DNA of 58,257 nucleotides from an uncultured Paracoccaceae bacterium (GTDB lineage: Bacteria > Pseudomonadota > Alphaproteobacteria > Rhodobacterales > Rhodobacteraceae). Positions 24,861 through 32,830 of the stretch are shown here, piece after piece. A program made the position numbers and the translations under genes. The stretch spans positions 1 through 58,257 of the forward strand of contig CALKJA010000080.1 in assembly GCA_937995865.1 (NCBI GenBank). The letters are read 5' to 3'. Each line of letters starts with the position of its first letter. Positions within the stretch are counted from its first letter, which is position 1. Under the pieces are notes generated by a model. It saw only the letters and a list, made by a program, of their open reading frames with translations, was not told where the DNA came from and did no database searches.

Positions 24861-25652
24861 ATGTCCGGCACTACTGGCACTGAAAATCAAACTCTCGGTC
24901 GTGGCGAAATCCACTTCGCGACGTTCAAACCGGGAACATGCACCCCCGACGGCTTCCGTTATCTCGGCAACACGCCCGAGTTCAATCTGTCGGTGAACAC
25001 CGAAACCCTGCCCCACTACAAGATGGATCGCGGCACGAAGATCAAGGATAAGTCGGTTACTCTGCAAACCGATCATGCCGGGACTTTCACCTGCGACAAC
25101 ATCGACCTCGAAAACCTCGCCTTGTTCTTCCAAGGTGAATCTTCGACGATTGCACAGGGCGCAGCCGCAGGCGTCACCGAAACGCTCGAAGGTATCACCC
25201 TCGGTCGTTCGTACCAGATCGGCGAGAGCGACACGCTTCCGATGGGCGCGAAGTCTGTGACCGTTACTGCTGCGGCAGACGGCACCGACGCGACCGCACT
25301 GGTTGAAGGCACCGACTACACCGTTGACTCCGCTCGTGGCGTTATCACCTTCCTCGAAGGCGCAACCAATATCACGACCGGCGAAGACTGTGACCTGACC
25401 TACGATCTGGCCGCTGTCAGCTACGACCGCACGATCTCTGGCAATGACCAGATTGAAGGCGCGATTCGCTATCTGGCCTACAACGCGGAAGGCGATGACA
25501 TCGACTACCGCATGGCTCATGTTCGTGTTTCTCCGAATGGCGACCTTGCACTCAAGGGCGACGACTGGATGACCACTCCGTTCAATGTCGAAATTCTCAA
25601 GCCCACCGGGCGCGAGGCGATCTACATGAACGGCCAACCGTACACAGTCTAA
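24861..25652 (+). CDS. Major tail tube protein (gpV-like)
   Basis: The 263-residue protein has a strong ribosome-binding site (AAAAGGAG, eight bases before the ATG), consistent with high expression. The sequence is beta-rich with GRGEIHFATFKPG, FRYLGNTPEFNLSV and YLAYNAEGDDIDYRMAHVRVSPNGDLAL. Order and sequence fit siphophage tail tube proteins. Confidence 0.85.
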   Translation: MSGTTGTENQTLGRGEIHFATFKPGTCTPDGFRYLGNTPEFNLSVNTETLPHYKMDRGTKIKDKSVTLQTDHAGTFTCDNIDLENLALFFQGESSTIAQGAAAGVTETLEGITLGRSYQIGESDTLPMGAKSVTVTAAADGTDATALVEGTDYTVDSARGVITFLEGATNITTGEDCDLTYDLAAVSYDRTISGNDQIEGAIRYLAYNAEGDDIDYRMAHVRVSPNGDLALKGDDWMTTPFNVEILKPTGREAIYMNGQPYTV

Positions 25653-25666
25653 GGGGATAAGGGACG

Positions 25667-26146
25667 ATGAAAAGCCTCAAGGACATTACGATCCAAACGG
25701 CTGAGGTTGAAACGGCTGGCGGTGCATTCACCGTCAGCCCGCTCACCGCAGCAGACATCCTCGGCATTTTTGTGGGCCATCGCCCAAGTGTCGAGCGCAT
25801 CTTCGAGTCGTTCAAGGAAGGCGCGACACAGCAAGACATCTTCGTCGATCTGGTCGTCACTTTCCCTGATATTGTTGCTGACATTATCGCGCGTGCCAAC
25901 GGCACTCCCGACGATGTAGGTCTCAGTATGGCCCGGAAACTGGATGTTGGCGCACAACTCACGGCATTGGAAAAGATCGGTACACTGACCGTTTCCTCTG
26001 TTGGTGGCTTGGGAAACCTCGCAGCCCTAATCGAACGCCTGAGCGCGGGGATGAGCGGGGCAATGAGTCTAAGCGAACAACTGCCGCAGAGTGGGTCCAC
26101 GACCTCAGAAAGCAGTGCTCCAACCTCCTCGCAGCAGGACACGTAA
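25667..26146 (+). CDS. Tail assembly chaperone, short form (gpG-like)
   Basis: The 159-residue protein is the zero-frame product of the two-frame chaperone gene upstream of the tape measure. It has a beta-start (ITIQTAEVETAGGAFTV), then a helical body and an S/T/Q-rich tail (SLSEQLPQSGSTTSESSAPT). The slippery heptamer lies at codons 115-117. The short and long forms assemble on the tape measure before tube polymerisation. Confidence 0.85.
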   Translation: MKSLKDITIQTAEVETAGGAFTVSPLTAADILGIFVGHRPSVERIFESFKEGATQQDIFVDLVVTFPDIVADIIARANGTPDDVGLSMARKLDVGAQLTALEKIGTLTVSSVGGLGNLAALIERLSAGMSGAMSLSEQLPQSGSTTSESSAPTSSQQDT

Positions 26147-26325
26147 ACCCTTGGGATTATCCCCTTTGGCTGGTATGGGTTGAAAACGAACTCGTAACAG
26201 AGCGTGAAAACGAACGCCTCGCAAATGAGGCAACTATGTTTCAGCACGCGGCAGCATCAATCCTCGCCCCGAAAGAGGGCGGCAATGCTTTCCGTAAGCT
26301 GATTAACAAACTGGTAGGAAAGTGA
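25667..26325 (+). CDS. Tail assembly chaperone, -1 frameshift product (gpGT-like)
   Basis: A -1 shift at GGGAAAC (26011-26017) moves the ribosome into a frame open to TGA 26323-26325. The extension reads through WVHDLRKQCSNLLAAGHVNP and WDYPLWLVWVENELVTE to FRKLINKLVGK. It has the aromatic, charged style of gpT domains. No independent start is evident for the second frame, and the region before the tape measure would otherwise be an unexplained 180-bp gap. The total is about 218 residues. Confidence 0.85.
26011..26017 (+). promoter_or_regulatory. Programmed -1 frameshift slippery site GGGAAAC
   Basis: The zero-frame codons are TTG GGA AAC, so G GGA AAC re-pairs as GGG AAA in the -1 frame. 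This matches X XXY YYZ and is nearly identical to lambda's GGGAAAG. The heptamer is the only good slippery site in the overlap where the -1 frame is open. Confidence 0.85.
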
Positions 26326-26332
26326 GTTGTCG

Positions 26333-29300
26333 ATGGCAAAGCGTGACGTTCAGCTAGTCATCAAAGCGCGCAGCGAAGCAGATCGCGCCATCGACTCTAT
26401 CACAGGCGCAATGCGCCAGCTTCTCGGCGTTCAAGACGACCTGACAGGCTCCGGCGAGCAAACGAGCAACATGCTCAACCGCATCGCCGGGGCCTTCAAG
26501 TCTCTCGATGCCGGTGCAGCGAAGATCACACAATCGGTTGCAGCCTCCGAACGGTCGCTTGCGTCTCAGAACGCAGCACTGGCCGAGAATGAGGCCCGCT
26601 ACGCATCTCTGCAAAGTCAGATCGACGCGGCAGGTCAGGCAATCGTCAATACCCGAATCAAAATGCAGAGCGACGGATCGCCCGAACTGGCGGCGAAACT
26701 CGGTGCTGCTCAGCAAGCATATCGTGCTCTGGTCTCTGAGGCCGGTCGCCTCGAAAGCAAGATCGTCGGCCAACGTGCTGACGTTATGGCTTCCGGTGAA
26801 GCCTTCGATAGCCTGACAGGCGCGGCAACCGCTGCTCAGATCGCCATGGGCGACATGGGCGACGCAGGTGAGCGCGAATCGCTACGTGTTGCTGTTGCTG
26901 CCCGTGAAGCGCAACAAGCCTTGATGGACCAAGCTGCCGCTGCCCGCCAAGAGGTCGCCGCACGCAACGCTCAATCTGCAATCAACTCTCAACTCGGAGT
27001 CAGTGACGCTGGTGAGGGTAACGCCCGCGCATCCGCTGCTGTGTTCGAGGAAGACGCTCGGGCCAAGCGCGACGCGGCTGCTGCCAGCGATGAAATGAGT
27101 GCGGCTGCTGCTCGTCTTCGTGCCCGGATCAACCCGGTCAAGGCCGCTCAAGACGCTGTGAACGCCGAAATGCGCGAGGCCAAAGGTCTCTATAACGCTG
27201 GCAAGATCAACATTCGCGAACTCACTGCCGAACTGAACCGACTCGAAACCGAGTTGAAGCAGGTCGATTCGGCGCAGGGCAAGGTGAATCGCAACGGCTC
27301 GAAAGAGATCAAGGGCGTGCTCGGACTTCGCCCATACGAGTTGCAGAACCTCTCGTTCCAAATCAACGACTTGTTCACGCAGATCGCCTCGGGCGCTCCT
27401 GTGTCGCAGGCGTTCGCCCAACAGGGCGGTCAGATCGTTCAGATTTTCCCTAAGCTGCTGACCGGCGTGCTCAAATACGCAAAAGGTCTCGGCCTGCTGG
27501 CTGTCGTCCTCACGCCAATCATTATTGGCTTCATGCGGATGAAACAGCTTGCCGATGCGCAGAGGGACTTCGACGCATCTCTGCGCCTGTCGGCTGACGG
27601 TGCTCGTTATAGCACAGATGCTCTGCTTGAGAACGTCGATGCCCTCGACAATTTCGGCGCAAGCTACGAAGATGCAACGGACGTTATCAAGACGTTCCTT
27701 TCGGAAGCGATCAACCCGGAACTTATCGACTCGATGAGCGCCGCGACTCAGAACCTTGCCGACATCACAGGCATTGAACTAAAAGACGCAGCAAACGAGG
27801 TCGCCAAGGCATTCAGCGGCGGATATGACGAACTCGCGGCATTCGATGACCAGATGAACTTCCTGACCTTGAGCGAGCGTGAGCAAATCCGCGCGATGTT
27901 CGAGAGCGGTCAGGAAAGCGATGCGCGGGCGTTGGCCTTTGCGCGCTTCTACGACATGGCAGAAGAGGGCGCTCAGGCGACCGAGACTGCGTGGAGTCGT
28001 ATGACCGACGCCATGGGCGCTGCTTGGAGCAACTTCGAGAACTTCCTTGCTGGCACCACGATCTTTCAGACGCTCAAGAAAGAGATCAACGACGTTGCTG
28101 TTGGCGCAACATACCTTCTAAACCGTCTGGCTGGCCTTGAACACAAAGCTGCGGCCCTTGACGCATTGGGTATCCAGCGCGCGAACGGTACGCAAGGAAA
28201 CGCCCCTGCCCCCGGCACCGATCCGCTGGATACGGGCAGCGCCCGCTTCCGCAAGTCTGAGTCTGATCGCATCTTCCGTGAGAACCAACGTCGTGCTCGC
28301 AGTGGTGCCGGTCGGACACGGCGCGCGGGCAAATCCGATGCCGATTATCAGGCGGAATTTAATCGCGAGATCGAACGCGCCAACCGTGAGAGGGAAATCC
28401 AAGCAGGGTACATCTCTGCTGCCAACGTGCTGACAGGCGAATCCCTTATCATGGAGCAACGTCGTCAGGCTATTGCCGAAGCGATTCGTAAAGCAGAAGA
28501 GACGGCCAACAAGAACTCAGAACGTCGCCTGACACTCGGCCAAGCACAACGTGACGAGATCGCGCGCACCACTGCGCTTGAGTTCGACGCACAGAACGCC
28601 AAGGCCGTCATGCAGGCGCGGCAGGCGGAAGCCGAGCAAGAGATCAATGACATTCTCGCAGTTCGCGAAGAGATGCTTGAGGCCCTGAACTTCCAAAACC
28701 CCGATAGCCGGGGCACGCAGTTCATCAATAACCAGATTGGCGATCTCGAAAGCCAACTCCAAGAGGCGACAACCGCTGCTTTGGACTTTTGGGGAGCGAT
28801 CAGAGAAGACGACGACGCGCTTGCGCTGTTGGGTATGACGATTGACGAAGTGATCGCGATTGAGCGCAACCTTCAAAATCAGGCAGACTCGATTCGTCAG
28901 GACGGTCTCAATCGTGTTCGAGAAGCTGCTGAGCGTGGCATTTCCGAATTGACGGATATGCAGACCGCGTTGCAGGAACAGATCGAGTTCGCGCAACTCA
29001 GCGGGCAAACTGGCCGGGTTGGCGTCCTGCAAGAGCAGCTTACGGAAGTTCAGCAGAAACTCGTTGACGGTGCAGAAGCCGCGCTGGAATACTGGCGCGC
29101 GATCAAAGGAAGCCCCGAAGACTTGGCTCTCATGGGCCTCACTGCGACCGAAGTTGATACGATCATCCTCGGTCTCGAAAACACGATTGCCGCAGCAGCA
29201 CAACTGCGCACGCAATTCCTTGCTACCGGAGAATCGCTCAATCGCGATCTTGCGGCTGGCGGCACCGACGCACTGGACTCCTTTGCTCAGTCAATCGTCA

Positions 29301-29824
29301 ACGGCGAGAATGTGCTGTCGTCGTTCGCCAACTCGTTCTTGCAGTTCAGCGCAGACTTCCTGTTGCAGATCGCACGGATGATCGCGCAGCAGGCAATCTT
29401 CAACGCTCTGTCAGGTGGCGCACCGGGCGGAAGCGGTGGTGCCGGTGGATTCCTGTCCGGTCTGATTGGCGGCCTGTTCCACGGCGGCGGTGTTGTCGGC
29501 GGCAAAGGCGGTCGCGGTCGGGCGGTGAGTTCGGCCATGTTCGCCAACGCTTCCCGGTATCACGGCGGCGGTATTGCGGGCCTCAAGCCTGACGAAGTTC
29601 CTGCTATCCTTCAACGGGGTGAGGAAGTTTTGACGCGGGCAGACGCTCGCCATCGCAACAACGGCGGGGGCGGTGGCTCCGGCGGTAAAGGTACGACGCA
29701 GATTCTCGCCATCGGTGAGGAGCAGATTGCAAACGCCATGGCCGGAACTTCGGGCCGTGAGGTTCTGTTGACTCGCATCCGCACAGATCGCGCGACAATC
29801 CGCAAAGAACTTGGGATCGACTGA
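26333..29824 (+). CDS. Tail tape measure protein
   Basis: The 1163-residue protein sets tail length; at about 0.15 nm per residue this predicts a tail near 175 nm. Residues 1-330 are coiled-coil-rich (many A/E/Q/R heptads). Hydrophobic segments near 370-400 (GLLAVVLTPIIIGFM) may be the membrane-passing region. Residues 540-1050 are again helical. The Gly-rich C-terminus (GGAPGGSGGAGGFLSGLIGG) leads to HGGGIAGLKPDEVPAILQRGEEVLTR, a conserved tape-measure C-terminus. I chose ATG 26333; TTG 26327 is an alternative. Confidence 0.95.
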   Translation: MAKRDVQLVIKARSEADRAIDSITGAMRQLLGVQDDLTGSGEQTSNMLNRIAGAFKSLDAGAAKITQSVAASERSLASQNAALAENEARYASLQSQIDAAGQAIVNTRIKMQSDGSPELAAKLGAAQQAYRALVSEAGRLESKIVGQRADVMASGEAFDSLTGAATAAQIAMGDMGDAGERESLRVAVAAREAQQALMDQAAAARQEVAARNAQSAINSQLGVSDAGEGNARASAAVFEEDARAKRDAAAASDEMSAAAARLRARINPVKAAQDAVNAEMREAKGLYNAGKINIRELTAELNRLETELKQVDSAQGKVNRNGSKEIKGVLGLRPYELQNLSFQINDLFTQIASGAPVSQAFAQQGGQIVQIFPKLLTGVLKYAKGLGLLAVVLTPIIIGFMRMKQLADAQRDFDASLRLSADGARYSTDALLENVDALDNFGASYEDATDVIKTFLSEAINPELIDSMSAATQNLADITGIELKDAANEVAKAFSGGYDELAAFDDQMNFLTLSEREQIRAMFESGQESDARALAFARFYDMAEEGAQATETAWSRMTDAMGAAWSNFENFLAGTTIFQTLKKEINDVAVGATYLLNRLAGLEHKAAALDALGIQRANGTQGNAPAPGTDPLDTGSARFRKSESDRIFRENQRRARSGAGRTRRAGKSDADYQAEFNREIERANREREIQAGYISAANVLTGESLIMEQRRQAIAEAIRKAEETANKNSERRLTLGQAQRDEIARTTALEFDAQNAKAVMQARQAEAEQEINDILAVREEMLEALNFQNPDSRGTQFINNQIGDLESQLQEATTAALDFWGAIREDDDALALLGMTIDEVIAIERNLQNQADSIRQDGLNRVREAAERGISELTDMQTALQEQIEFAQLSGQTGRVGVLQEQLTEVQQKLVDGAEAALEYWRAIKGSPEDLALMGLTATEVDTIILGLENTIAAAAQLRTQFLATGESLNRDLAAGGTDALDSFAQSIVNGENVLSSFANSFLQFSADFLLQIARMIAQQAIFNALSGGAPGGSGGAGGFLSGLIGGLFHGGGVVGGKGGRGRAVSSAMFANASRYHGGGIAGLKPDEVPAILQRGEEVLTRADARHRNNGGGGGSGGKGTTQILAIGEEQIANAMAGTSGREVLLTRIRTDRATIRKELGID

Positions 29825-31557
29825 TGGCAGAAGACTACGAACTCCCGGTGTGGGGCATTCGCCCTAACTGGTCACAGCCTGTCATTGAAGGGCTTGAGTG
29901 GCTTACGGACGTGCTCAAATCGCGTTCCGGGGCCGAACAGCGCATCTCTAATCGGCTGGCACCGCGCCGGACGATTGAAGCGTTGTATCATCCCCACGAG
30001 AACGAGCGCACGTTTGTCGATCTGATCCTGCACAAGTTGGGCCGGAACGAGTGGATGATGCCGCTCTGGTTCGACCGTTCAGAACTCACTTCGACCGCAG
30101 TTGCCGCAACATCTCGCATTGACTGCACGACCGAGTATCGCGAGTTCTCGGCTGGCGGCATGGCATATCTGGTTGGCCCTGACACGTTCTCCGGCGAAGC
30201 CGTTAGAATCTCGGCTGTTGACGCGACCGGGCTTGACCTTGCTGTGCCGTTGGGCGCTGAGTGGCCTGCCGGTACAACAATTCATCCGATGCGTCGCGGG
30301 CGCTTCGAGGAACCGGGACAGGCGCTTATCACAAGCCGCTTGGCCGAAAGCACGCTCCGTTTCGAGATCGTTCAAGGCAACGACATCTCAGATGAGGGGG
30401 CATGGGCAACGACGCATAGCGACGGTCTGCCGGTCCTGACTCGCGAGCCTGAGTGGTCCGACAATATCGAGATCGACCTGTCTTGGCTCGGCGACGAGTT
30501 TGATCCGGGATTGGGTCTCAAGCGCGTCACCGAGACCGCTGGCCGGTCATTTCGGACTCAGCAACACGCATTCATTCTCTGTGGCGCGAAAGAGCGTTAC
30601 GAGCACCGGCAGATGCTTTACCGTCTGCGCGGTCGTCAGAAGCCGATCTGGATTCCTACGTTTGCTGACGACATCACGTTCACAAATGCTGCCGCTGCTT
30701 CGGCCACGTCGATTGAGGTCGGCCAGATGGGTTTGGCCTTCATCGGCGGCCCAACTGACGGACGAGATCATCTGTATTTCTCTGACGGGCAGATCGCAGA
30801 AATCACCGGGGCCACCCTTTTGTCTGGTCCGGTGCGCGAGCAACTGACTCTTGCGACCGGGCTTACCGGCGCTGCTGCTGTTGGTGATCGTGCCAGCTTC
30901 ATCGAGAAGTCGCGCCTGTCGCAGGACTCGGTTGAGATCGAACATCTAGGCGACACTGACGGCGTTGCGCGCTCGACGCTTTCCTTCATGGGCTTTGCCG
31001 ACCGGCGCGCGGCGACGACCGCAGCACAGCCAATTCCCACAGCATCAGAAGAGGCAACGCCTTGCGGTGAACCGGCAATCGAGAATAGTTGCACTGCGTT
31101 CAACTTCTACGAGGGTTGGGACTATCAGGCGGTCCTTTCCATGCCGGGTAACAGTCAGCGGCCCGACGCTGGCTCCCTAATTGTTGCAATGAACGGCGCA
31201 GCAAGCGGCAGTGACTTCAACCAAGGGACGCTCGAATACGACCCTAACGGGGGCGACCGCCAGTATGCGGTTTCTGCCGATTACGATACCGTGATTATCT
31301 ACTTTAGGATTTCTGATTCGGTTGTTCCGAGTGAACTGTTCATTCAAATGCAACAACTCGGCGGCGGCAATAACGGCACTGATGGGCAACCCTTCTCAAA
31401 CACCGTGGCTTTCAGGCGGTGGGATGAAGTGATTAGTGGTCCGCTGACAACTCGCCAAAGTCAGGTCTTTAGTCCGGGTTCCAACTCAGAATTTAATGGA
31501 CTTCCGAACTTTGAGCGTGCAGGGAACTTCCCTGACCGACACTATTTTGGATTGTAA
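29824..31557 (+). CDS. Distal tail / tail-tip protein
   Basis: The 577-residue protein follows the tape measure with a stop-start overlap. Residues 1-390 resemble large distal-tail proteins: repeated beta segments such as WSQPVIEGLEWLTDVLKSRSG, RLAPRRTIEALY and AFILCGAKERYEHRQML. Residues 410-577 form an extra Asn/Gly-rich beta domain (CGEPAIENSCTAFNFYEGWD), likely a carbohydrate-binding-type addition. In lambda-like order this is in the M/L position. Confidence 0.75.
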   Translation: MAEDYELPVWGIRPNWSQPVIEGLEWLTDVLKSRSGAEQRISNRLAPRRTIEALYHPHENERTFVDLILHKLGRNEWMMPLWFDRSELTSTAVAATSRIDCTTEYREFSAGGMAYLVGPDTFSGEAVRISAVDATGLDLAVPLGAEWPAGTTIHPMRRGRFEEPGQALITSRLAESTLRFEIVQGNDISDEGAWATTHSDGLPVLTREPEWSDNIEIDLSWLGDEFDPGLGLKRVTETAGRSFRTQQHAFILCGAKERYEHRQMLYRLRGRQKPIWIPTFADDITFTNAAAASATSIEVGQMGLAFIGGPTDGRDHLYFSDGQIAEITGATLLSGPVREQLTLATGLTGAAAVGDRASFIEKSRLSQDSVEIEHLGDTDGVARSTLSFMGFADRRAATTAAQPIPTASEEATPCGEPAIENSCTAFNFYEGWDYQAVLSMPGNSQRPDAGSLIVAMNGAASGSDFNQGTLEYDPNGGDRQYAVSADYDTVIIYFRISDSVVPSELFIQMQQLGGGNNGTDGQPFSNTVAFRRWDEVISGPLTTRQSQVFSPGSNSEFNGLPNFERAGNFPDRHYFGL

Positions 31558-31559
31558 GC

Positions 31560-32381
31560 ATGGCATTCGACACACTGGAAATCTCGAACCACGACGGGCA
31601 ACCGATCCATTTCTACGAGATCAGGTGGGGCAACACCGAATGGTTCTACACCTCTGCTGACCGAGACCTCGATCTCAATACAGGAGGGGGAACAGAGACA
31701 TACGAGGCTGTCCCGATTCTCGATGAGGGGATCACTGTCGGCGGCGACAATCCCGGAGACCTTCGGATCAATCTGGCTGAGAACTTGCCCGTGGTCGATC
31801 TTTTCCGTGGTACGCCACCGAGCGAGAACGTCCGAGTCGTTGTGATCCGCAAGCACGCGGACGATACCGAATCGACCGTTTTCTTCGCCGGGAAGGTCAA
31901 CAACGTCAAACGCGACGGTAAAGGCAAAGCGACTCTGTTCTGCTCTATCGGCAAACAGCGACGCGGCGGTCTTCGTCTAACGTGGTCTCGCACATGCCCG
32001 CATGTCCTGTACGACCGCCAGTGTCGTTTGGATCGCGAGTTGTTCGCAGCAGCGGCAACGATCACAGCCATCAGCGGCAACGGCTTCACGGTGGGCACTG
32101 AACCGAACGCCACACTTGGTTACTTTGACGGTGGGATCATCGCATGGGATGCGGACGGCTTGGGTACGCTTGAACAGCGCGCTATCGAGAAGGGCACGAG
32201 CACAACCGAGTTCACGATCTTCGGTCGGGCCGACGGCCTTGAGGTTGGTCAGGCGGTGACGCTTTATCCCGGCTGCGACCGTATTTCTTCTACTTGCAAT
32301 GACAAGTTCAATAATTTAATGAACTACGGAGGGATCACGCAAATGCCGGGTGAGTCTCCGTATGACAGCAACATTTTCTGA
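31560..32381 (+). CDS. DUF2163 tail-tip protein (GTA hub-associated type)
   Basis: The 273-residue protein has the DUF2163/BR0599 style found in gene-transfer-agent and phage tails: an EIRWGNTEWFYTSADRDLDL N-terminus, ENLPVVDLFRG, and a SRTCPHVLYDRQCRLDRE segment. It ends with GCDRISSTCNDKFNNLMNYGG, where paired cysteines may bind an iron-sulfur cluster or metal as in lambda gpL. It probably forms part of the tail tip complex next to the hub. Confidence 0.85.
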   Translation: MAFDTLEISNHDGQPIHFYEIRWGNTEWFYTSADRDLDLNTGGGTETYEAVPILDEGITVGGDNPGDLRINLAENLPVVDLFRGTPPSENVRVVVIRKHADDTESTVFFAGKVNNVKRDGKGKATLFCSIGKQRRGGLRLTWSRTCPHVLYDRQCRLDRELFAAAATITAISGNGFTVGTEPNATLGYFDGGIIAWDADGLGTLEQRAIEKGTSTTEFTIFGRADGLEVGQAVTLYPGCDRISSTCNDKFNNLMNYGGITQMPGESPYDSNIF

Positions 32382-32390
32382 GGATCACCC

Positions 32391-32627
32391 TTGCCCCTTC
32401 CGTTCCTAGTCAGCTTCGCGCTTTTCATTGCGCACTACGCGATCTCGTCGCTGCTGACCCCGACTCAGCAAACGTCTCCTGCTGCCCTTGAAGAGTTCGA
32501 CTTCCCACAGGTCGAGGAGGGCACCGAGCAAGCCGTTTTCTTCGGGGACTGCTGGACGGCTGGCTGGCAGGTCCTTTGGTATGGTGACATGCGTACCAAA
32601 AAGATCAAAAAGGGAGGCAAGAAATGA
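32391..32627 (+). CDS. Small tail assembly protein, 78 aa (TTG start)
   Basis: No ATG is suitable; TTG 32391 has GAGGA upstream and starts a frame with a hydrophobic N-terminus (PLPFLVSFALFIAHYAISSLL), then FDFPQVEEGTEQAVFFGD, WQVLWYGDMRTKKIKK. The second part resembles the N-terminal part of tail-hub proteins in related phages, where a similar sequence is fused to the hub; here it is a separate gene. It may place the hub on the tip complex. Confidence 0.65.
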   Translation: MPLPFLVSFALFIAHYAISSLLTPTQQTSPAALEEFDFPQVEEGTEQAVFFGDCWTAGWQVLWYGDMRTKKIKKGGKK

Positions 32628-32830
32628 CCGACGCAATCGTCAAAGTTAAACACGTTCGCGCCGCTAGTCTCTGCACTGGTGGCGCTCGTCGTTGGTTCAC
32701 CTCACGAGGACTCGACTGGAATGAGTTTCTGACGAACGGCCTCCCTGCTTCTGTGATCGGTCAATTCGACGATCCTATTGCTGCGCGCGCCATCGAAGAG
32801 GCAGAGAAGGACGCGGCAAATGTCGGGTAA
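32624..32830 (+). CDS. Small phage protein, 68 aa
   Basis: The ATG overlaps the previous stop. It is a basic start followed by VRAASLCTGGARRWFTSRGLDWNEFLTNG, a pattern found in small proteins next to phage hub genes; the role is unknown. It overlaps the hub start by 11 bases. Confidence 0.65.
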   Translation: MTDAIVKVKHVRAASLCTGGARRWFTSRGLDWNEFLTNGLPASVIGQFDDPIAARAIEEAEKDAANVG

